A stretch of 44,470 nt of DNA from Phaeobacter sp. 22II1-1F12B (GTDB taxonomy: Bacteria; Pseudomonadota; Alphaproteobacteria; Rhodobacterales; Rhodobacteraceae): assembly GCF_002210165.1 (NCBI RefSeq), contig NZ_AQQP01000021.1:1-44470 (forward strand), given 5' to 3'. The notes below the pieces were generated by a model. The model was not told the DNA's origin and ran no database searches. It saw only the letters and a list, made by a program, of their open reading frames with translations. The position numbers and the translations under genes are program-made. The first letter of the stretch is position 1. Each line of letters opens with the position of its first letter. This document shows, piece by piece, positions 1 to 7,996 of this stretch.

Positions 1-8
1 TCCGTTGT

Positions 9-869
9 TCAAATCATCAAATCTGTCCCACAGGTGCTGACGTCAGACACCGTATCAACAAGCGCCTCGCCACCGTAGGTGATGAATATGTCCACATCAG
101 ACAGGTCGTCTATCTTCTCGGCGCTCAGTTCGCCCGAGTACTTTCCGGGTTCGGCCGCATCGATTACGCTTTTCGGAGATTTCAAACCAAGATCATCGAG
201 AAACTGCACGCGTGTATCTTCGGCAGAGTAAAACCGGATGACGCTGAGGTCGCGGGCATCCAGATGGGTGATGAACATGGCGCTTTTGCCCAAGATTTCA
301 GGATATTCAGAGGTCACCTCCGCGATTTCTTGGTCGATATCATCAATCATATCCTCGCCTTTGTCGGACATCCCAAGACCTGCGGCATTCAGACGGATCA
401 TCTCACGCCAGTCCGTGGCCCATGGACCTTTTTGATAGGCAATTACCGGGGCGATCATGCTCAACGTGTCATATTCCGACCGGGACAGTCCGGAGTATGC
501 AGCCAGGATGATGTCGGGTTGGCTGGCCGCGACAGCCTCGAAATCGATGCCATCGCCTTCGTCAAAAAGAACCGGGATATCTGCTCCGAGTTTATTCAAT
601 TGCTCGGACACCCAAGGCAAAACGCCGTCCCCGTCGGCATCCCCGAAATTCGCCCTTGCAAAGCCGACAGGCACGATCCCCAAGGCAAGGGGCACTTCGT
701 GATTGGCCCAGGCAACTGTCGCGACGCGTTCCGGCTTTGCCTCGACCACAGTCGTGCCAAAGGCATGATCAACCGACACAGGGAACTCTTGTGCAAAGGT
801 GCTTGTCGAAAACGCGGCCACTAAGGCGAGAGAGGCTATGACAGCACCAACTTTCGACAGGTTTTTCAT
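9..869 (-). CDS. Iron-siderophore ABC transporter periplasmic binding protein, 3' end apparently frameshifted
   Basis: Periplasmic binding protein of the FecB/FepB class, which delivers ferric siderophore to an inner-membrane ABC importer. The chosen start (869) gives a signal peptide: MKNLSK, a hydrophobic stretch, then a cleavage-like STFAQ. The mature part has the class features: PERVATVAW early, DFEAVAASQPDIILA in the middle and a late DLSDVDIFITYGG. The reading frame stops at 9-11 after 286 residues, short for the family. Just before the stop, another frame reads LWDRFDDLNNG, which resembles the usual closing segment (DPLWxxLxAVxNG) and stays open to the window edge. I infer a one-base frameshift near positions 33-40, either a real mutation or a sequence error. 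It is divergent from a siderophore receptor, which supports the iron role. An upstream start at 959 is possible but would place 30 non-signal residues before the signal peptide. Confidence 0.85.
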   Translation of the reverse strand: MKNLSKVGAVIASLALVAAFSTSTFAQEFPVSVDHAFGTTVVEAKPERVATVAWANHEVPLALGIVPVGFARANFGDADGDGVLPWVSEQLNKLGADIPVLFDEGDGIDFEAVAASQPDIILAAYSGLSRSEYDTLSMIAPVIAYQKGPWATDWREMIRLNAAGLGMSDKGEDMIDDIDQEIAEVTSEYPEILGKSAMFITHLDARDLSVIRFYSAEDTRVQFLDDLGLKSPKSVIDAAEPGKYSGELSAEKIDDLSDVDIFITYGGEALVDTVSDVSTCGTDLMI

Positions 870-907
870 GGGCGGTTCGACGCCTCCGCACTCGATTCGA
901 TATAGAC

Positions 908-922
908 AACTATTTTTGTCGG
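908..922 (-). promoter_or_regulatory. Candidate operator, copy 1 (CCGACAAAAATAGTT)
   Basis: Read on the minus strand this is CCGACAAAAATAGTT, about 40 bases before the binding-protein start. A 13/15 copy lies on the plus strand before the divergent receptor gene. This copy also lies in an inverted repeat, GACAA-N6-TTGTC (905-920). Placement before two co-functional divergent genes suggests a shared regulator, possibly the AraC protein encoded at 3427-4359. That link is inference. Confidence 0.4.
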
Positions 923-1008
923 CTTTTTCATCATGACCGAGTTCCGTCAAGGCGAACACCTTCTAGAGAGGCCCAAAACTGGATGGAAACGCCATGTTTC
1001 CAAAGTTT

Positions 1009-1023
1009 CCGACAAAAACAGTC
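1009..1023 (+). promoter_or_regulatory. Candidate operator, copy 2 (CCGACAAAAACAGTC)
   Basis: This matches the minus-strand element at 908-922 in 13 of 15 bases, oriented toward the receptor gene about 200 bases downstream. It is followed directly by a perfect 10-base palindrome, ATTGTACAAT (1026-1035), which may be part of the same control region. I see no gene in the rest of the 870-1222 interval. Confidence 0.4.
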
Positions 1024-1222
1024 AGATTGTACAATACACATCTGTTTTCGGATGCCCTATGCACGACACTGTCAGGAAGCAACCAAATCAAAAACGATGA
1101 GGAAGTTTTCGCGCCACCGCAGTCAGTGATCCCGCCGCTCGGGTCACGGCGACCAGCAAGCTGCCACTTCGGTCGGCCAGCAAGCCAACATCAAAGATAA
1201 CTCAACATCGTGGAACCGCATC

Positions 1223-3349
1223 ATGGGGTCACCGACCAAAACCTTCCGTCCTTCACTTTCACGACCTGCACGGCGTTCGGCCTCCTTGCTTTTGGGGTGC
1301 ACAGCGCTTGTCACCTTGCCGCTTGGCGCATTTGCCCAGGACGACCTGAACCCCAGCGGTGCCTACCGATTGTCCCCGATCATCGTGGACATGAGCGCTG
1401 AAGCTGATGATGACGCCGAATCCATCGTAGCGTCAGAGCTCTGGACAGGAGGCAAGGTTGCCACGAGCGTTCTGGACACACCGGCCTCGGTGTCAGTCAT
1501 CACCCAAAAGGAGATCAGCCAGCGAAACGCGGACAAGGTTGAAGATGTTCTGGAATACACGCCGGGCGTGGTGACCGACTATTACGGGACGGACGATCGC
1601 AATGACTACTATCTCGTACGCGGCTTTCAGGCCTCAACCTATCGTGACGGGCTGACACTTGGCAGCATGCGCGGCGTCCGCGAGGAGCCTTATGCGTTCG
1701 AACGGCTCGAAGTCATCAAAGGCGGCAACTCTACCCTTTTCGGTACATCCGACCCCGGCGGAACGATCAACTTCGTGAGCAAATCGCCCAAATTCTACCG
1801 TTTTGGCGAGGTCTACACGAGTTACGGCACGAACAATCACGCGGAAATCGGGTTTGATTTCGGAGATGTTCTGAACGAGGAAGAGACGCTTGCCTACCGC
1901 GTTGTCGGCAAGGTCCAGAATGCGGATCTTGAATACGCGACGTCTGAGGACGACGAGCAGTTCTTTCTTGGCGCCATCACCTGGGCACCTACGAACTATA
2001 CCAAGCTGACGTTCACGGTGGATTACCTCAAACGCGAGGGCACGCCAAACAGCGGCGGCTACCCGCTGGACAAACTCTATGACCGCAGCCTGTTCTTTGG
2101 CGAACCGGATTTCAATTATCACGATGTTGACCGGCTAACGATTTCGACCGCCTTCCAGCACGAATTTGAAAACGGACTGAGCCTGCGGGCCAATCTTCGC
2201 TACAGCGATCTGGAAGATGATTTCGGCTATGTCTACCTGTCGGACGACGCGGCGCGCGTCGGTTCATTGGTAGATCGCTACTATTTCGGTACTGACAGCA
2301 CCTCAGAAGAGCTCATCGGGAATGTCATCCTCCAGTACGATACGAGCTTTGGCAGCATCGACAGCAGCACGCTGGCCGGGTTCGAATACCGAGACGCTTC
2401 AACCACCAGTTCGGCGTTTTACGGGCTGTACACTCAGATTGACGCGAACAATCCCGTCTACACCGGTGCCCCGACCGGGTATGCACCATATAGCGTTCAG
2501 GCTAACGATTTCACGACGAAGTCGGTCTTTCTGCAGCAGAACCTGTCCTTCTCGGACACGGTTATTGCGACCTTTGGTGCCCGTCACGACTGGCTGGATC
2601 TTACCAGCACGGACAACCTTGCCGCAGCAACCACGCAGGCTGATTTCTCCGAGTCCTCATATCGGGGCGCTCTGACCTATAAGATCAACACTCAGGTTTC
2701 GGCCTACCTCAGCTATGTGGAATCTGTCGCGCCCCCGTCAATCGGCACCCAGCCGGAACGCGGTGAGCAATACGAAATCGGCGTCAAGTATCAGCCCGAG
2801 AACATGAACGCGCTGTTTACTGCCTCTGTTTACGATTTGACCAAGAACAACGTCGTGGTTCCGGTCGTGCTTCCCAGCGGCGTCATCGAACGCCAGACCA
2901 TTGGTGAGTCCCGGGTGCGTGGCTTTGAGCTGGAAGGCAAAGCCGAAATCGCGGCAGATCTGAGCCTGATCGGTGGCTACAGCTATCAGAAATCCGAATT
3001 CGTTCGTGGCGACGTTCGGGGCGTGACCGTTGATGGGAACGAATTCGCGGCTGTTCCCAACCACCTCGCATCACTCTGGCTAAACTATGATCTGCCCGGA
3101 AATAACATGAGCGTTGGTCTGGGTGCGCGGTACGTCGGATCGTATTACTACAATGTTTACAACAATAACGGCGAGAGTCCGTCGCAAACCTTTATCGACG
3201 CATCTTTCTCTTATGCCTTCACGCCGAATACCGAGTTGACAGTGAATGTGAGCAACCTGCTCGACAAGCAATATGTCGTGGGCCGTGGGACTGCGGACTA
3301 CTATAACAGCGGCAGAACGATCACCGCTGCTCTGCGCCACACGTGGTAA
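1223..3349 (+). CDS. TonB-dependent siderophore receptor
   Basis: Outer-membrane receptor of 708 residues that imports a ferric siderophore using TonB energy. A long basic signal peptide ends near GAFAQ (about residue 39). The N-terminal plug shows the hallmarks of the siderophore-receptor family: DTPASVSVITQKEI, VLEYTPGV, YLVRGF, a VIKGGNSTLFG segment and PGGTINFVSK. The rest is a beta-barrel rich in aromatic and alternating residues. The protein ends in HTW, the terminal aromatic residue typical of outer-membrane barrels. Length fits the family (about 700). It is divergent from the binding protein and followed by an AraC regulator on the other strand, a common arrangement for xenosiderophore uptake. 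The siderophore cannot be named. No inner-membrane permease or ATPase of this system lies in the window; they may lie beyond the left edge. Confidence 0.95.
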   Translation: MGSPTKTFRPSLSRPARRSASLLLGCTALVTLPLGAFAQDDLNPSGAYRLSPIIVDMSAEADDDAESIVASELWTGGKVATSVLDTPASVSVITQKEISQRNADKVEDVLEYTPGVVTDYYGTDDRNDYYLVRGFQASTYRDGLTLGSMRGVREEPYAFERLEVIKGGNSTLFGTSDPGGTINFVSKSPKFYRFGEVYTSYGTNNHAEIGFDFGDVLNEEETLAYRVVGKVQNADLEYATSEDDEQFFLGAITWAPTNYTKLTFTVDYLKREGTPNSGGYPLDKLYDRSLFFGEPDFNYHDVDRLTISTAFQHEFENGLSLRANLRYSDLEDDFGYVYLSDDAARVGSLVDRYYFGTDSTSEELIGNVILQYDTSFGSIDSSTLAGFEYRDASTTSSAFYGLYTQIDANNPVYTGAPTGYAPYSVQANDFTTKSVFLQQNLSFSDTVIATFGARHDWLDLTSTDNLAAATTQADFSESSYRGALTYKINTQVSAYLSYVESVAPPSIGTQPERGEQYEIGVKYQPENMNALFTASVYDLTKNNVVVPVVLPSGVIERQTIGESRVRGFELEGKAEIAADLSLIGGYSYQKSEFVRGDVRGVTVDGNEFAAVPNHLASLWLNYDLPGNNMSVGLGARYVGSYYYNVYNNNGESPSQTFIDASFSYAFTPNTELTVNVSNLLDKQYVVGRGTADYYNSGRTITAALRHTW

Positions 3350-3359
3350 TGCCATCATG

Positions 3360-3395
3360 TCCCCATCCCTCTTTCATCGGGTGGATGGGGATTTT
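3360..3395 (+). terminator. Rho-independent terminator after the siderophore receptor
   Basis: A perfect 9-base-pair stem, TCCCCATCC (3360-3368) with GGATGGGGA (3383-3391), has a 14-base loop and is followed by TTTT. It lies 11 bases after the receptor stop codon and between convergent genes. Confidence 0.75.
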
Positions 3396-3426
3396 CACGG
3401 TGAGCGAACTTTGGTGCATCGGAGTT

Positions 3427-4359
3427 TCAACGTGCCCGGTTGCTGCGACGCCATGCAGCCGGTGTCTCTCCCACGAGTTGTCTGAAGGACTTGGTCAGAT
3501 GGGCCTGATCCGAAAATCCAAGTCTGTCGGCTATGTCGGCGACAGTCAGTTCTGAATTGGACAGTAGCCCCCTCGCCTCTTCGACACGCCGGTTCAATTG
3601 CCATTGATGCGGTGTAACCCCGGTCGTGTTCTTGAAGACCTGCGAGAACCAGCTTTCCGAAAGACTTACGGCCTCTGCCATCTGCGCAATGGTGAGCCGT
3701 TTTCCGCCGCCATCTTCAAAGCGCGCCACGACTTTTCGCATCTGGGAAGCCGTGAGACGGGCATTGACCGGATCCTGGTCCACCGCATCAATATCCAATA
3801 CGCCCGCCAACAGACTGGCAGCCAGACTTTCCGCGTAGATCGTGTGCCGTTTGGACATACGCAACTCTTCCGCAAGTAACAGCGCAATACCCTGAAGGTC
3901 AGCTATGTCATCGCATTCAGCAGGACGCTCCAAGAGCGAAACCGCAGCGGATCTTGGCAAGCTCGCGCAAAGAAACTGGACAGCCCATGCAAAATCGAGA
4001 TGGATATCGAGATGTGAAAACGCGACGGTTTCGGTAAAGGACGTTCGTAACTGCATCCCCGCCGGTACATAAATTGCACGCGCCAAGGGACGGGTTTGTT
4101 CGTTTCCAAGAACTTTGATGGAACTTACGTCCGAGAAGAAGACACTCAAGCGGGGGTTGGCCGAGACGTAAAACCCCTGCCCCTGCACTTCGCCGCTCGC
4201 TTCCCAGTAGGCCGCAAGCACGTTTTCGAACTGCCGCCACAAGACAGGCGACGTGCATTGGACCTTTTCGGTAAGGCCCGTGAAATCATGGCTATAGCCC
4301 AAGACGCGCTGGCTCCGCGAAAAGAATGGTAAGAATTGGCTATCCGGTGCAAATCGCAA
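3427..4359 (-). CDS. AraC-family regulator, probably of siderophore uptake (PchR-like)
   Basis: Transcriptional regulator of about 310 residues. The C-terminal 100 residues hold the two helix-turn-helix motifs of the AraC DNA-binding domain: IAQMAEAVSLSESWFSQVFK and VADIADRLGFSDQAHLTKSF, then the closing GETPAAWRR. The N-terminal 200 residues match the loose effector domain of PchR-type regulators, which often sense the ferric siderophore taken up by the adjacent receptor. It is convergent with the receptor gene across a terminator. The first start at 4359 is TTG without a clear ribosome site. A second in-frame TTG at 4302 has GGAG ten bases upstream and may be the true start (291 residues). 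Regulation of the two divergent iron genes is inferred from position. Confidence 0.85.
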   Translation of the reverse strand: MRFAPDSQFLPFFSRSQRVLGYSHDFTGLTEKVQCTSPVLWRQFENVLAAYWEASGEVQGQGFYVSANPRLSVFFSDVSSIKVLGNEQTRPLARAIYVPAGMQLRTSFTETVAFSHLDIHLDFAWAVQFLCASLPRSAAVSLLERPAECDDIADLQGIALLLAEELRMSKRHTIYAESLAASLLAGVLDIDAVDQDPVNARLTASQMRKVVARFEDGGGKRLTIAQMAEAVSLSESWFSQVFKNTTGVTPHQWQLNRRVEEARGLLSNSELTVADIADRLGFSDQAHLTKSFRQLVGETPAAWRRSNRAR

Positions 4360-4543
4360 TGAAAGACGTATTTGGCCGGGATTGGCTATCGCAGCACAGT
4401 ATGTACAACCTTGCTTCCGAAAACAAGATTGATCGCCTTATGGCGTCTGGTTCCGGCCTTACCGAGACCGGAAAGGCAAAATCATCCGGTCAATTTCGGC
4501 GCTATCCCTTTGGTAATTGGCTGAACCGATTGGAAAGGCATTT

Positions 4544-5275
4544 TCACTTTTCCTGATGCTTGGTTTTCCATGCTTCGAATTTGCGCATGTTTTCATCCAT
4601 CGTGCAGGGATAAAGGCCGATAATGGAAGCACCGCCAAGGACTTCTTCCAGAACGAAATCTTCAAAGTCCTCCATACATTCACAGTCCCGGGAAATTTCT
4701 TCTGCAAGATCGGCCGGAATGACCATCACGCCATCTTGGTCCCCGACCATCACGTCGCCCGGGAAAACTGCCGCGCCGCCGCAACCTATGGGCACGTTGA
4801 TATCAAGTGCCTCGTGCAAAGTGAGATTTGTCGGTGCAGAGGGGCCAGCACAGTAGGCCGACATTTCCAGCGCGCCAATTCCACAGACATCGCGAAATCC
4901 ACCGTCGGAGACGATACCAGCACATCCGCGAACGGCAAGTCGTGTCACAAGGATCGACCCGGCCGTCGCTGCACGCGCGTCTTGCCGCGCATCCATGACG
5001 AGCACCTGACCGGGAGGACAGGTTTCGACCGCGACGCGCTGCGGGTGGTCTGGGTCACGGAAAACTTCGAGACCATTGCGATCTTCGCGCGCTGGAATGT
5101 AGCGCAGCGTGAACGCCTGCCCGACCATGTTTTTCTCTTTTGGCGTTACAATCGATACGCCTTGGACGAACTGGTTTCGCAGACCCCGCTTATAGAGTTG
5201 CGTCGCAATGGATGCCGTAGAGGTGCGCGACAGCCGATCTCGGGTGCCTTCGGACAGAACGTATGGCTTGCTCAT
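4544..5275 (-). CDS. RraA/HMG-aldolase-family protein, probable sugar-acid aldolase
   Basis: A 243-residue protein of the RraA-like fold, which includes 4-hydroxy-4-methyl-2-oxoglutarate and related class II pyruvate aldolases as well as the RNase E inhibitor RraA. Visible family features are the N-terminal STASIATQLYKRGL, the central GSILVTRLAVRGCAGIVSDGGFRD (residue run split here: GSILVTRLAVRG, then GIVSDGGFRD) and the late PGDVMVGDQDGVMVIP. The RD after GG and the following acidic residues are typical of the metal and substrate site. The start at 5275 has GGAG just upstream and lies 10 bases after the dehydratase stop, so the two are co-transcribed. The operon makes an aldolase role, splitting a 2-keto-3-deoxy sugar acid to pyruvate and an aldehyde, more likely than RNA metabolism. 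That substrate is inferred. Confidence 0.85.
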   Translation of the reverse strand: MSKPYVLSEGTRDRLSRTSTASIATQLYKRGLRNQFVQGVSIVTPKEKNMVGQAFTLRYIPAREDRNGLEVFRDPDHPQRVAVETCPPGQVLVMDARQDARAATAGSILVTRLAVRGCAGIVSDGGFRDVCGIGALEMSAYCAGPSAPTNLTLHEALDINVPIGCGGAAVFPGDVMVGDQDGVMVIPADLAEEISRDCECMEDFEDFVLEEVLGGASIIGLYPCTMDENMRKFEAWKTKHQEK

Positions 5276-5285
5276 GGTAGCTCCA

Positions 5286-7016
5286 TCAAAAGATGTCGGG
5301 TTCGCCGACGTTGCGCCCAAACCCTGTTTCGAGAAAATCAAAATCGCAGCCTTTTTCCGCCTGCGTAACATGTCGAGAGAACATGTAGCCGTATCCCCTT
5401 TCAAAGCGGTGGCTCGGTGGCTCCCACTGATCTTGGCGGTGCAGCAATTCTTCTTCTGACACGAGCATGTTGAGTTTACGGGCTGCTAGGTCCAGTCGCA
5501 CGATATCTCCGGTACGCAGCAGCGCGAGAGGACCGCCAACAAAAGACTCGGGCGCGACATGCAGAACGCAAGCCCCGTATGACGTGCCGGACATACGCGC
5601 GTCCGAGATCCGCAGCATGTCCCGGCAACCCTGCTTGATCAGAGCACGGGGTATCGGTAGCATTCCCCACTCGGGCATTCCAGGACCTCCCAGAGGCCCT
5701 GCATTGCGCAAAACCAGAACCGTGTCCGGTGTGACCTGCAGATTTTCATCTTCGACCGCTGCTTTCATTTCCGGATAGCTGTCGAAAACCAGCGCAGGTC
5801 CTTCGTGTTGGTGAAACTTAGGATCGCAGGCGGCCGGTTTAATCACTGCTCCATCAGGGCAAAGGTTTCCGCGCAAAACGGCGAGTGAACCTTGAGAATA
5901 CACCGGGTTAGCCAAAGATCTAATTACATCGGGCTTGTGAACCTGCGCGCCAACGAAGTTATCGCCCAGTGGCTTGCCGCTCACAGTGAGGCAGCTATTA
6001 TCCAGCTTCTCGGCAAGCTGGTTCATCAGTGCTGGCAGCCCCCCTGCATAGTAGAAATCCTCCATCAGATATTTTTCACCCACTGGTCGGATGTTGGCCA
6101 GAACGGGCGTTTCGCGTCCCAAAGCGTCCAGATGATCCAGATTCAATGACGCACCGGCCCGGCGCGCAATTGCGATCAGATGGATCACTGCATTCGTCGA
6201 ACAGCCAAGCGCCATCGCAACAGTTGCGGCGTTTCGACAAGCGGCCTCGGTGATGATCTTGTCTGGCGTCAGTTCCTCCCAAACCATATCGACGATGCGT
6301 CGACCGCAGGCGGACGACATACGCTGATGCCCTGAATCAACGGCTGGTATCGAGGATGCACCCGGCATCGTCAGGCCCATCGCCTCGGCAATAGCCGTCA
6401 TCGTCGAGGCTGTGCCCATGGTCATGCAAGTCCCGGCCGAACGAGCGATTCCAGCTTGTAGGCCTTTCCAGTTCTCATCACTAAGATTGCCCGCACGCCT
6501 CTCGTCCCAGTATTTCCATGCGTCTGAGCCCGACCCAAGAGCTTGGCCAGCGTGGTTGCCACGCAACATTGGACCAGCAGGCAGAAAGATCAGCGGAACA
6601 CCGGCTGATACCGCCCCAAGGATCAACCCGGGTGTTGTCTTGTCACAGCCGCCCATCAGAACCACACCATCGATCGGATGGGCCCTGATCATTTCTTCGA
6701 CTTCCATGGCAAGCATGTTGCGATAGAGCATTGAGGTCGGCTTTAGAAAGCTCTCATCAAGCGACAAGGCCGGCAATTCGACAGCAAAGCCACCGGCCTG
6801 CAAAACGCCACGTTTCACGTCCTGCACCCGTTCGGGGAAATGCGCGTGACATGTGTTGAGTTCTGACCACGTGCTCAGGATACCTATGATCGGACGCCCG
6901 CCAAAGTCCTCTTCGTCATATCCAAGCTGCATCATCCGCGAACGGTGACCAAAGCTGCGCAGGTCATCCGGAGCAAACCATCTTGCAGAGCGAAGGTCCG
7001 ACTTGGATTTCTTCAT
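5286..7016 (-). CDS. IlvD/Edd-family dehydratase, probable aldonate (L-arabinonate-type) dehydratase
   Basis: A 576-residue iron-sulfur dehydratase that converts a sugar acid to its 2-keto-3-deoxy derivative. The three cluster cysteines are visible in NTCHAHF, GGCDKTTPG and AGTCMTMGTAST, the pattern of the pentonate-dehydratase branch. The C-terminal ISDARMSGTSYGACVLHVAPES holds the catalytic serine region. Length agrees with L-arabinonate and D-xylonate dehydratases (about 580) and is shorter than 6-phosphogluconate dehydratase. The start at 7016 (MKKSKSD) has AGGGA upstream and follows the lactonase stop by 10 bases. An in-frame start at 7088 would overlap the lactonase and is less likely. 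The neighbours (lactonase, RraA-like aldolase, TRAP transporter) support a non-phosphorylative sugar-acid pathway. The exact sugar is unknown. Confidence 0.92.
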   Translation of the reverse strand: MKKSKSDLRSARWFAPDDLRSFGHRSRMMQLGYDEEDFGGRPIIGILSTWSELNTCHAHFPERVQDVKRGVLQAGGFAVELPALSLDESFLKPTSMLYRNMLAMEVEEMIRAHPIDGVVLMGGCDKTTPGLILGAVSAGVPLIFLPAGPMLRGNHAGQALGSGSDAWKYWDERRAGNLSDENWKGLQAGIARSAGTCMTMGTASTMTAIAEAMGLTMPGASSIPAVDSGHQRMSSACGRRIVDMVWEELTPDKIITEAACRNAATVAMALGCSTNAVIHLIAIARRAGASLNLDHLDALGRETPVLANIRPVGEKYLMEDFYYAGGLPALMNQLAEKLDNSCLTVSGKPLGDNFVGAQVHKPDVIRSLANPVYSQGSLAVLRGNLCPDGAVIKPAACDPKFHQHEGPALVFDSYPEMKAAVEDENLQVTPDTVLVLRNAGPLGGPGMPEWGMLPIPRALIKQGCRDMLRISDARMSGTSYGACVLHVAPESFVGGPLALLRTGDIVRLDLAARKLNMLVSEEELLHRQDQWEPPSHRFERGYGYMFSRHVTQAEKGCDFDFLETGFGRNVGEPDIF

Positions 7017-7026
7017 CGAATTCCCT

Positions 7027-7866
7027 CTACGCAGGCGGAAACGTGCGACGACGTCGCGTGACAAGCAATCGCCCACCAAGATGATCATCCTTAAATGAGG
7101 TCAGAACCATGACGCCATCCGGCCCGAAAGCCGGTTTGGTTGGCTTCATCACCGGTACTTTATGGCGCCGGGATACTTGGCCATCCGGCGAGAAACGGTA
7201 GAGCATTGCTCCGTCTACGCCAGCGATCCAGTAATGCCCCTTGGCGTCTACCACGGCCCCGTCAGGACGACCGTCTAATAGCTCAAAACTTGTGAACAGT
7301 TCTCGACGCCCCAATGAGAATTCATCAAGCAGTTTGCAGGTCCAGACTGTCTGAAGCGACGGATGGGAGTCGGACACAAACAGTCGAATGTGGTCTTCAT
7401 CCATGGCCAAGCCATTGATCGTGCGAAACCCCTCAAGCTTCGGAACGAGAGATGCGGTCGCAATATCAAACAAGTACAACACGCCGTTATCTCTTTGGTT
7501 ATCGAGATCCATGGTTCCTGCCCAGATGCGCCCCATGGCGTCGGTACAGGCGTCGTTGAACCGCACTCCCGTTTCGGGCAAAGCCGCAAGTCGCTCGAAC
7601 TCGCCTGTTTTCCGATGGAATGCGAAAACCCCACTCTCCATACCGACGATGATTTGTTTGGCCACATACTGAACAAATCCGGGCATTTCAGGAGTGCCCC
7701 ATGCAGCGGTTTTGCCGGTCAATTCGGTACGCATCAATTTGCGCCCGCCGATATCTATCCACCAAAACCCGTTGTCGAGGGGCGACCAGACCGGGCTTTC
7801 GCCGAGAATCGCCCGGGTGTCGGTCAAAGGCTCAAAAACCAGTGTATCTTCGGCAGTTTGATCCAA
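7027..7866 (-). CDS. SMP-30/gluconolactonase-family lactonase
   Basis: A 279-residue six-bladed beta-propeller lactonase that opens an aldonolactone to the sugar acid used by the next enzyme. Family motifs include LGESPVWSPLDNGFWWIDI at the N-terminus (metal-binding Glu in GESP), VRFNDACTDAMGRIWAGTMD (metal-binding Asn region), TINGLAMDEDHIRLFVSDS and PDGAVVDAKGHYWIAG. It is the first gene of the lactonase-dehydratase-aldolase operon, divergent from the TRAP genes. The start is TTG at 7866 and no strong ribosome site is visible, so the first residues are uncertain. The C-terminus ends in an unusual basic stretch, VTRRRRTFPPA, where relatives usually have a short hydrophobic tail. Confidence 0.9.
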   Translation of the reverse strand: MDQTAEDTLVFEPLTDTRAILGESPVWSPLDNGFWWIDIGGRKLMRTELTGKTAAWGTPEMPGFVQYVAKQIIVGMESGVFAFHRKTGEFERLAALPETGVRFNDACTDAMGRIWAGTMDLDNQRDNGVLYLFDIATASLVPKLEGFRTINGLAMDEDHIRLFVSDSHPSLQTVWTCKLLDEFSLGRRELFTSFELLDGRPDGAVVDAKGHYWIAGVDGAMLYRFSPDGQVSRRHKVPVMKPTKPAFGPDGVMVLTSFKDDHLGGRLLVTRRRRTFPPA

Positions 7867-7996
7867 AATCTCGTTTCCAGGCAGAGGTTTCCGTTGCCGC
7901 TAAGATCAATATTGACAGACGATCCAGCTTAAATCTAGACTACTAATCATATTAATATATCAAATTTCAGAGCGATCTATCAAGGGAGGATTTGAG
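7867..7996 (+). promoter_or_regulatory. Divergent control region between lactonase and TRAP operons
   Basis: This AT-rich 130-base gap holds promoters for two operons that probably share a substrate. It contains a perfect palindrome, ATATTAATAT (7949-7958), inside a longer AT-rich stretch, a reasonable candidate site for the GntR regulator encoded downstream of the TRAP genes. A strong ribosome site, GGGAGG, precedes dctP. The operator role is inferred only from position. Confidence 0.45.

Noticed and set aside
4517-5368. A 283-codon plus-strand open frame opposite the RraA-like gene.
   Set aside because: It is a shadow of a well-supported gene, without a ribosome site or domains.
7016-7060. 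A possible frameshift at the end of the lactonase, because an alternative frame reads DVVARFRLRR, similar to family C-termini.
   Set aside because: That frame has no stop before the dehydratase and would fuse the two proteins. The existing frame gives a normal length and gene spacing.
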